From an uncultured bacterium (GTDB lineage: Bacteria > Pseudomonadota > Gammaproteobacteria > Burkholderiales > Burkholderiaceae_D), in assembly GCA_903872555.1 (NCBI GenBank), contig CAIQLE010000372.1, forward strand, positions 1 to 7,684: a DNA stretch of 7,684 bases. Direction: 5' to 3'. Of the stretch, positions 1-4,933 are shown piece after piece. Positions within the stretch are counted from its first letter, which is position 1. Each line of letters begins with the position of its first letter. The position numbers and the translations under genes are program-made. Below the pieces are notes generated by a model. The model ran no database searches, had not been told where the DNA came from, and worked only from the letters and a program-made list of their open reading frames with translations.

Positions 1-1636
1 CCTTGATTTCTTCGGCGGTAGGGCCGGGTGGCGGCAAAATCTGTTGAGTAATGATTGGACCCTTTACCAGCGGACGCACTACAGCCAGCATGAACACAAT
101 AATCACCAGTGCTGCCAGACCGATCTTGATGAAATTCTGGATATCAGGATCGGCATACCAGGCCTTAGGTGGTTCCGGTGCCAGCGATTCAAAACGGGCT
201 GGTGCCACTGTCACGACGTCACCACGTGCTTCGCTATATCCCACAGCACTACGAACCAGGTTCAGCATGCGGTCCAGTTCCTGCTGGGTATAAGGAATGG
301 TAGTCGGAGCGCCCGGAGCCAGTGGCTTGCCATCCGCAGGTGGCGGCGCAGGACGTTCAGCGACAACCACTGCCACCGTGACACGTGAAATCGTGCCCTG
401 CGAGTTTTTCACATGACGCACCGAACGGTCCATCTCGAAGTTACGGGTCGATTTGGTGGTGACGATCTCGTTATTGACCGGCTTTTTCTCGTTGGTATTG
501 GTGTCCTTGGTCAGGTCAGCATCGGGCGGTGGCGAGTTCGACATCGCACCTGGGATACCTTCCGGATCGAGCTTGAATTTACGCTCTGTGGTCAGAGCTT
601 CGGAACGTGGCTTGACGCCCTTGTCTTTGTCATCGAAATCTTCGGTCGTAGTTTCGATCTGGTTGTAGTCCAGCGTCAGATTGACCTGTGCCTGAACCGC
701 GGCCTCACCGACTACAGGGCCGAGCAATTCGGTCACACGATCACGATAGGTTTCTTCAGTACGCTGCTTATGCGCCATCTGTGCCACGGACAGACCCATG
801 GCGGCATCGACAGGATTATCTGCCGTCAGCAGATTACCCTGATCATCCACCACTGACACATTCTCAGGGCTCAGGTAAGGCACACTGGATGACACCAGAT
901 GCACAATCGCTTTCACCTGCGGCGTGGATACACCACGACCGCTATGCGGCGTCACAACAACAGAAGCTTTCGGTGTTGCACGGTCACGCACAAAGACGGA
1001 TTGCTTAGGCAAGGCCAGATGCACACGCGCTGTCTTGATCGTAGAGATCTGCATAATGCTGTGCGCCAGCTCTTGCTCAATGGCTGTGTTGTACTGCACT
1101 TGCTCCATGAACTGACTGGTGGTCATGGATGATTTGTCTTTCAGGGACTCCATGCCTATAGGCTGGGCTTCCTTAGGAATGCCCTGACCTGCCAGGAAAA
1201 TACGGGCTTCGTGATAGCGCGACTCAGGCACGGTGATCTGGCCACTGCTGGTATCGACCTTAGGTTTGAAATCACCTGCCTTCAAGGCTTCAATCGCAGC
1301 CTGTTTATCGTTCTCGGTCATGCCAGGCATGATGGGACGGTAAGGCGTCGACTGAGAAAACTGGAAAGATGCCGCAGCAATCACCAGTAACAAGAGCAAC
1401 GCCAAGGGCACGATGGCGCGGCGCACGCTGGGCTGCTTGAGCACACCGTCGAACCAGTTACGGAACAGGTCTATGCCTCCGCCCACGCCTTGCATCGCTG
1501 AAGGCAGCACGCTGCCCGAGCCGGACATGCCGGTTGCCATAGGCAATGCGCCCGCACCTCCGTCACCGGCACCATTTGGCGCCGCAGGAGGCAGTTGGGG
1601 GGGCATACCACTATTGTTCATTATCGCTTCGGCCAT
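1..1636 (-). CDS. fliF: Flagellar MS-ring protein FliF (C-terminus beyond left edge)
   Basis: FliF is the inner-membrane protein that forms the MS ring, the base on which the C-ring, export gate and rod assemble. The frame stays open from the ATG at 1636 to the window edge, giving 545 codons. Translation shows a first membrane helix at about residues 75-91 and YscJ/FliF ring-building domains, with the family signature ARVHLALPKQSVFVRD at 203-218 and LSPENVSVVDDQGNLL at 255-270. A charged, Pro-rich linker (about 330-395) follows, then a second membrane helix at about 503-523. Only the last cytoplasmic segment, which binds FliG, is missing. The ATG is preceded two codons earlier by an in-frame TAG, and only a weak AGAGAG lies upstream. 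About 70 residues rich in Gly, Pro, Ala and Met precede helix 1, longer than in typical FliF. It lies 35 nt after fliE, so it is probably co-transcribed. Confidence 0.97.
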   Translation of the reverse strand, partial: MAEAIMNNSGMPPQLPPAAPNGAGDGGAGALPMATGMSGSGSVLPSAMQGVGGGIDLFRNWFDGVLKQPSVRRAIVPLALLLLLVIAAASFQFSQSTPYRPIMPGMTENDKQAAIEALKAGDFKPKVDTSSGQITVPESRYHEARIFLAGQGIPKEAQPIGMESLKDKSSMTTSQFMEQVQYNTAIEQELAHSIMQISTIKTARVHLALPKQSVFVRDRATPKASVVVTPHSGRGVSTPQVKAIVHLVSSSVPYLSPENVSVVDDQGNLLTADNPVDAAMGLSVAQMAHKQRTEETYRDRVTELLGPVVGEAAVQAQVNLTLDYNQIETTTEDFDDKDKGVKPRSEALTTERKFKLDPEGIPGAMSNSPPPDADLTKDTNTNEKKPVNNEIVTTKSTRNFEMDRSVRHVKNSQGTISRVTVAVVVAERPAPPPADGKPLAPGAPTTIPYTQQELDRMLNLVRSAVGYSEARGDVVTVAPARFESLAPEPPKAWYADPDIQNFIKIGLAALVIIVFMLAVVRPLVKGPIITQQILPPPGPTAEEIK

Positions 1637-1661
1637 GGTCTACTCTCTGGTCGTTTCATTT

Positions 1662-1677
1662 GTCTGATAAATCAGAC
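1662..1677 (-). other. Short hairpin at the fliE stop / fliF leader
   Basis: GTCTGA and TCAGAC form a perfect 6-bp stem with a 4-nt loop. The stem contains the fliE TGA stop (1672-1674) and lies 25 nt before the fliF ATG. No T-run follows on the transcribed strand, so it is not an intrinsic terminator. It could affect mRNA processing or the fliE/fliF ratio, which is inference. Confidence 0.4.
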
Positions 1678-2019
1678 GGGCATATTCAAAATATCTTCGT
1701 AAGCTTTTAATACTTTATTTCTGATCTGTAGCGTTGCTTCAAACGAGAGCGATGATTTTTGCATCGCCAGCACCACATCCGTCAGCGGCACATCTTCACC
1801 ACGGTCATACGCTTCACGCAGGCTGCTCGCCTGCTGCTGTATGTCATTGGTATCGACTACGGCTGATTTGATGGCTTCGCCAAAGGATGGCTTGCCTGTC
1901 TCGGGTATAGCAGGTGTCAGTAAGGGTGGCGTGTTCTTGCCTGTCGATTCGACCTGGTGCTGACGCATGGTCGCCAGCATCGATGCGATGTTGGCCTGAC
2001 TGTTAATTTTATCGATCAT
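1672..2019 (-). CDS. fliE: Flagellar hook-basal body protein FliE
   Basis: FliE is a small exported protein that joins the MS ring to the proximal rod. The product is 115 residues, close to the usual 100-115. The C-terminal half is typical of the family: EAYDRGEDVPLTDVVLAMQK (69-88), then SSLSFEATLQIRNKVLKAYE (89-108) and the terminal DILNMPV. The N-terminus (MIDKIN) is also family-like, while residues 20-48 are a variable Pro/Thr-rich stretch. The ATG at 2019 has a clear AGGAG nine bases upstream. The gene lies 18 nt after the sigma-54 activator and 35 nt before fliF, so it probably shares the promoter upstream of the activator. Confidence 0.97.
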   Translation of the reverse strand: MIDKINSQANIASMLATMRQHQVESTGKNTPPLLTPAIPETGKPSFGEAIKSAVVDTNDIQQQASSLREAYDRGEDVPLTDVVLAMQKSSLSFEATLQIRNKVLKAYEDILNMPV

Positions 2020-2028
2020 CGCGGCGCG

Positions 2029-2033
2029 CTCCT
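2029..2033 (-). promoter_or_regulatory. Ribosome binding site of fliE
   Basis: AGGAG on the minus strand with a 9-nt spacer to the fliE ATG, lying between the TAA of the activator (2038-2040) and fliE. It fixes the fliE start and shows that fliE has its own translation signal despite the 18-nt gap. Confidence 0.75.
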
Positions 2034-2037
2034 GTGC

Positions 2038-3450
2038 TTACGCGGCAGCCATCATGGGCGCACCGCGCTCACGAAACTGGGCCATCTTGTATCGCAAAGA
2101 ACGTGGACTGATGCCCAGTTTCTGTGCGGCCTCTGAGCGATTTTTAGTCGACTGTATCGCTGCCATGATGGCCTGATACTCACTGCTCTTGACTGCTGTA
2201 GAAAGATTCACCAGTTCAGGATCATGGGCATCAGAGACTTCACGCTGGCCATAACTCATCAGCTGAGAAGTCGTTGATACATTCATGGGGCGCGGATCAG
2301 TCTTCTCTTCCCACTGATCAAACATCAGATCTGATTCAGTGATCAGTTCACCGTTGCCGAGCACGAGTGCACGCTGCACCACGTTTTGCAGTTCGCGCAC
2401 ATTGCCAGGCCAGCTGTATTGCTGCAGTAATTCGATAGCGCGTGGTGTGAATTCCACCTGCTTGTCGATAGGGCCAAAATTCGTCAGGAATTGCGTAGCC
2501 AGCGGCAGGATGTCGCCCTGACGTTCACGCAAAGGCAGAATGGATAATTTGAAAGCGCTGATACGGAAATACAGGTCTTCGCGGAATTCGCGATTTTGTA
2601 TCGCTTCACGCAAATCTTTATTCGTCGCAGCGATTAAACGCACATCCAGATCAATGGATGTCTGACCACCAAGACGTGTGATCTTACGATCCTGCAGTAC
2701 GCGCAACAGTTTGGTCTGCAAGTGGTAAGGCATTTCAGCGATCTCATCCAGGAAGATGGTGCCGCCATGCGCTTGCTCGAACAGACCACGGTGTTCTTTC
2801 AGAGCGCCGGTAAATGCGCCCTTCTCGTGACCAAACAATAAATCTTCAATCAGATTCTCTGGCAGTGCTGCGCAATTGAGCGCAACGAAAGGACCGTTGT
2901 GACGTGGCGAAGCATCATGCAGCACGCGTGCCAGCACTTCTTTGCCGGCGCCGGTCGGACCAACCACTAAAGCCGATACCTGTGTCTGTGCCACACGGCG
3001 AGCCAGCTCCAGCAAATGCTGACTGTTGGGATCAACGAAAACAAAAGTCTGCGTGTTCTTTTTGGCTTCTTCAGTGCGCTTCGGTGCCAGTGCCAGCGAT
3101 TCGCGCCAGGTATTGATAGAAAAATCATCCGCTGCCAAGACTTGATAGGCACCGCGGCGCATCGCTTCAATCGCCAGTTCAAAATTATGACGCTCGACGC
3201 GGCATAGGACCGGTACAGCATGACCAAAAGATTGTGTGAGTTTCTTGACCTCTTCCAGCAGGCTGACATCGCCCATCAGACGAATCACCACCAGACGGGC
3301 CTTGGCCAGACCTTGTTTCAGGTCTTCCAGCGTGGCGACCGGCAACAGCTGCAAACCGGCAGACTGCAGCTGCTCGCGCTCAGCGGCGCCAACAGCCGCC
3401 TTGGGGTCCAGCCACAGTGCAGGATGCGAAATTTCGGTAGGTGCTATCAC
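2038..3450 (-). CDS. FlrC/FleR-like sigma-54-dependent flagellar activator with degenerate receiver
   Basis: This is a bacterial enhancer-binding protein that uses ATP hydrolysis to open sigma-54 promoters. Three parts are visible in 470 residues. Residues 10-118 look like a receiver fold (LVVIRL strand, AIEAMRRGAYQVL helix-strand) but lack the acceptor aspartate. The AAA+ domain (about 141-360) has Walker A GPTGAGKE (164-171), the sigma-54 contact loop GAFTGA (211-216), Walker B TIFLDE (231-236), a sensor I region RLIAATN (271-277) and WPGNVREL (347-354). A Fis-type helix-turn-helix occupies about 424-458. The segment FVFVDPNSQHLLELARRVA resembles FlrC/FleR rather than FleQ, whose c-di-GMP-binding LFRS is absent. 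The start is GTG at 3450: an in-frame TAG lies four codons upstream and no other start codon lies between. No histidine kinase gene is adjacent. A consensus sigma-54 promoter just upstream suggests autoactivation. Position before fliE supports control of basal-body, hook and possibly flagellin genes. Confidence 0.93.
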   Translation of the reverse strand: MIAPTEISHPALWLDPKAAVGAAEREQLQSAGLQLLPVATLEDLKQGLAKARLVVIRLMGDVSLLEEVKKLTQSFGHAVPVLCRVERHNFELAIEAMRRGAYQVLAADDFSINTWRESLALAPKRTEEAKKNTQTFVFVDPNSQHLLELARRVAQTQVSALVVGPTGAGKEVLARVLHDASPRHNGPFVALNCAALPENLIEDLLFGHEKGAFTGALKEHRGLFEQAHGGTIFLDEIAEMPYHLQTKLLRVLQDRKITRLGGQTSIDLDVRLIAATNKDLREAIQNREFREDLYFRISAFKLSILPLRERQGDILPLATQFLTNFGPIDKQVEFTPRAIELLQQYSWPGNVRELQNVVQRALVLGNGELITESDLMFDQWEEKTDPRPMNVSTTSQLMSYGQREVSDAHDPELVNLSTAVKSSEYQAIMAAIQSTKNRSEAAQKLGISPRSLRYKMAQFRERGAPMMAAA

Positions 3451-3453
3451 TTT

Positions 3454-3494
3454 GATTGCCTATAGAAACATTAGATGGTTTCTATATAGCAATC
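3454..3494. repeat. 41-bp interrupted palindrome across the sigma-54 start site
   Basis: Outer arms GATTGC (3454-3459) and GCAATC (3489-3494) and inner arms TATAGAAAC (3461-3469) and GTTTCTATA (3478-3486) are perfect inverted complements, 15 bp in total. A 1-nt versus 2-nt interruption separates inner from outer arms, and the loop is 8 nt (3470-3477). It covers the -12 element of the promoter, the predicted transcription start and the weak ribosome binding site (ATAGG) of the activator. It could be a DNA operator or an mRNA hairpin in transcripts that come from further upstream. The palindrome is seen directly; its function is inferred. Confidence 0.85.
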
Positions 3495-3503
3495 TGTGTG
3501 CCA
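3488..3503 (-). promoter_or_regulatory. Sigma-54 (RpoN) promoter of the activator-fliE-fliF operon
   Basis: The minus strand reads TGGCACACAGATTGCT, matching the sigma-54 consensus TGGCACR-N4-TTGCW at every defined position. The invariant GG (3501-3502) and GC (3489-3490) are 10 bases apart, as required. The predicted start is near 3476-3477, giving a leader of about 27 nt before the GTG at 3450. It drives a gene for a sigma-54 activator, so positive autoregulation or control by another activator such as an FleQ/FlrA homologue is expected. Confidence 0.9.
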
Positions 3504-3517
3504 AGCAACTTAGTGAG

Positions 3518-3534
3518 GAAACATGCGGTGTTTC
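3518..3534. promoter_or_regulatory. 17-bp palindrome, candidate activator binding site
   Basis: GAAACA and TGTTTC are perfect inverted arms around a 5-nt centre. The 6-5-6 layout is that of sites bound by Fis-type helix-turn-helix enhancer-binding proteins such as NtrC. Its centre (3526) lies about 49 bp upstream of the predicted sigma-54 start. The GAAAC/GTTTC half-site recurs in the larger palindrome downstream. Role as an operator is inferred. Confidence 0.5.
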
Positions 3535-3550
3535 AGGGGGGATGTCGGAT

Positions 3551-3566
3551 CGGCAGATGTTTGCCG
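3551..3566. other. Small hairpin between the Sel1 gene and the sigma-54 promoter
   Basis: CGGCA and TGCCG form a 5-bp stem with a 6-nt loop. No T-run follows on the minus strand, so it does not qualify as an intrinsic terminator. The rest of 3535-3626 holds a C-run (3565-3571 read on the minus strand) and a 4-bp CCGC/GCGG hairpin (3586-3596), but nothing else I can name. Confidence 0.25.
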
Positions 3567-3626
3567 GGGGGGAGGAAGAGGTCGACCGCTTTGCGGAAGA
3601 CGGAAAGCCGACAGGCCAGACTTTGC

Positions 3627-4367
3627 CTACTCCGGACAATCCTTATAGCGGGAATTCAGGCATAAAGTTGCCTGCTGCATGGCCTCGGTCTTTTGTTCAT
3701 CGCGCAGGCTTTTGCCGGCACGGCTGAGGATGACGCTGGCTTGGCCTTCACCATTGATGCGTGCCAGCTCGGCCCAGATCAGTGCCTTCTGTGGCTCGCT
3801 GCGCCAGCCTTCACCGCTTAAATAGAGAGAAGCTGCCATCAGCTGGGCACCGGCATGGCCTTTTTTGGCAGCCTTCAGGTACCAGGACAAGGCCAGCGCT
3901 CCATCGCGTTTGACACCCAGACCGGAACGATAATACTCACCCACCATGTATTCAGCATCGGTATAGCCGGCATTTGCGGCCGCTTCAAACCAGCGGTAGG
4001 CGCTGGTATCGGCATCACCGGCAGGGCCACGGCCCTTGTGCAGCATGGTGGCCAGATTGTATTGAGCCGCCGGCAGCCCGGCTTCGGCGGCGCGCCGGTA
4101 CCAGGACATCGCCGTGACATCGCTCTGTGCCACACCCAGACCGTGTTCATACAGATAAGCCAGATTATTCTGGGAAGCGGCATCGCCCTCTGCAGCGGGA
4201 CGGCGCAAGGCGCGTTCGGCAGTGGCATAGTGACCGCGCTCTATGGCCTTCATGGCGGCAGCGAGTTCGGCGCGCGCAGGTGCGGCCAGCAAAGTAAGCG
4301 ACAGCAACAGCAGGCAGGACAGGCATCTCAGGCGATCGCTTTTTCCAAAGCAGATAGGCGTTGTCAT
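3627..4367 (-). CDS. Exported Sel1-repeat protein, possible flagellar motor accessory
   Basis: The 246-residue product starts with a signal peptide: positively charged start, hydrophobic run at about 18-29, and a likely signal peptidase I site after APARA (residue 33). The mature protein has about four Sel1-type helical repeats at roughly 62-97, 98-134, 135-170 and 171-206, each with the pattern A..NLA.LY..G.GV....A..WY..AA..G. Two cysteines near the C-terminus (236 and 244) could form a disulfide in the periplasm. Sel1 repeats are protein-binding scaffolds. In Vibrio and Shewanella the motor protein MotX is an exported Sel1-repeat protein, so a motor role is possible, but this rests on architecture and flagellar context only. 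The ATG overlaps the previous stop (ATGA), and no strong ribosome binding site is seen, pointing to translational coupling. The gene ends 123 nt before the sigma-54 promoter. Confidence 0.88.
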   Translation of the reverse strand: MTTPICFGKSDRLRCLSCLLLLSLTLLAAPARAELAAAMKAIERGHYATAERALRRPAAEGDAASQNNLAYLYEHGLGVAQSDVTAMSWYRRAAEAGLPAAQYNLATMLHKGRGPAGDADTSAYRWFEAAANAGYTDAEYMVGEYYRSGLGVKRDGALALSWYLKAAKKGHAGAQLMAASLYLSGEGWRSEPQKALIWAELARINGEGQASVILSRAGKSLRDEQKTEAMQQATLCLNSRYKDCPE

Positions 4368-4606
4368 GCGAGCCGGCGTAAGGGTGAGAGGGTTGACGCA
4401 GGATTTGCGCCGGGCAGTGATTTCTGTATGAAGCCACGGCAGGGTTGGCCATCAGCGCGCAGAACTTCAAGCGCAGGCGCAACACGGCTCTTAAAGCCCA
4501 TCAGCTTGCAGGAATACGGGAGTCTCGGATCCCAGCTGACAGCGAAGTATTGGCACTGCCAGCAATTGGGCGAGCCGTCCTGCGCTGTCTGGGTGGGAAT
4601 GCTCAT
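4364..4606 (-). CDS. Small four-cysteine protein of unknown function
   Basis: I do not recognise a named family. The 80-residue product has cysteines at 15, 18, 33 and 56 in the context NCWQCQYF, PYSCKLMGFKS and GQPCRGF. The CxxC plus two further cysteines, next to aromatic residues, suggests a small zinc- or iron-sulfur-type knuckle. No signal peptide or membrane helix is visible, so it is probably cytoplasmic. The C-terminal 20 residues look disordered. Both ends overlap neighbours by 4 bp: its ATG (4606) overlaps the upstream TGA, and its own TGA overlaps the ATG of the Sel1 gene. This indicates coupled translation and argues that it is a real gene. Only an A/G-rich GAAAGAAA precedes the start. 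Confidence 0.78.
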   Translation of the reverse strand: MSIPTQTAQDGSPNCWQCQYFAVSWDPRLPYSCKLMGFKSRVAPALEVLRADGQPCRGFIQKSLPGANPASTLSPLRRLA

Positions 4607-4836
4607 TTTCTTTCGTGTTTCTTTCTTTGGTAATCATTCCAGGCACGCGCTACTACAGCGGCCATCACCAGCGCCAGGAACACCGCACCCATCAGACCCT
4701 GAAAAAACTCGGTCAGCATCATCCCCGCAGGCAAAAATCGCTGCGGTCTAAGTACGATAGCAACCAGCAGTAAAGCAATTGCAATCAATGCAATGCGTAG
4801 CGCCCGAAAAACGAGCCGACTGCGCTTGTCGTCCAT
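4603..4836 (-). CDS. Small two-helix inner-membrane protein
   Basis: The 77-residue product has a short charged N-terminus (MDDKRSR), a first hydrophobic helix at about 12-29, a loop, a second helix at about 46-64, and a basic tail (RKKHERK). I recognise no family, and function is unknown. I chose the ATG at 4836 because GAGGAG (4840-4845) stands just upstream. A longer form from the GTG at 4878 would translate through that ribosome binding site and is less likely. The stop overlaps the next gene's ATG (ATGA), making this the first gene of a three-gene unit that starts 97 nt after the flagellin stop. Confidence 0.8.
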   Translation of the reverse strand: MDDKRSRLVFRALRIALIAIALLLVAIVLRPQRFLPAGMMLTEFFQGLMGAVFLALVMAAVVARAWNDYQRKKHERK

Positions 4837-4839
4837 ATT

Positions 4840-4845
4840 CTCCTC
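4840..4845 (-). promoter_or_regulatory. Ribosome binding site deciding the start of the membrane protein
   Basis: GAGGAG on the minus strand, 3 nt (5 nt measured from GAGG) before the ATG at 4836. It is the best such site in the three-gene unit and supports the shorter 77-residue start over the upstream GTG. Confidence 0.65.
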
Positions 4846-4848
4846 GCA

Positions 4849-4877
4849 TGACAAATTACGACTGGCGTATTTTGTCA
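4849..4877. repeat. 7-bp inverted repeat in the leader of the three-gene unit
   Basis: TGACAAA (4849-4855) and TTTGTCA (4871-4877) are perfect inverted arms around a 15-nt spacer, 12 nt before the ATG at 4836. It may be an operator or a leader hairpin. It does not look like an intrinsic terminator for flagellin. The rest of the 97-nt gap (4837-4933) holds only 4-bp stems and no promoter I would defend. Confidence 0.4.
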
Positions 4878-4933
4878 CAGCGCACTTCAGCTGGCTTTAT
4901 CTGCGGCTGTCAGTCCGCGAAATAAGCTCAGGA

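Noticed and set aside
769..790. Sigma-54-like match inside fliF
   Set aside because: TGGCAC is present, but the -12 box matches the consensus TTGCW at only three of five positions, and it lies mid-gene.
2093..2108. Second sigma-54-like promoter inside the activator gene, upstream of fliE
   Set aside because: The minus strand has TTGC and CACG at the right spacing but lacks the essential GG of the -24 element.
3551..3566. Intrinsic terminator after the Sel1 gene
   Set aside because: The stem is only 5 bp and is not followed by a T-run on the transcribed strand.
3236..3727. Plus-strand open frame crossing the sigma-54 promoter region
   Set aside because: It is antisense to the conserved activator N-terminus and covers the promoter palindromes. 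The product has no family features.
3855..4751. Long plus-strand open frame (298 codons) opposite the Sel1 gene
   Set aside because: It lies antisense to three well-supported minus-strand genes, is Gly/Gln/Arg-rich without a recognisable domain, and has no good ribosome binding site. It is a shadow frame.
4837..4878. GTG-initiated 14-residue extension of the small membrane protein
   Set aside because: It would place the GAGGAG ribosome binding site inside the coding region. The ATG at 4836 directly after that site is the better start.
4853..4878. Sigma-70 promoter GTGACA...TAATTT before the three-gene unit
   Set aside because: The -35 box is fair, but the spacer is 14 nt and the -10 box matches only half of the consensus.
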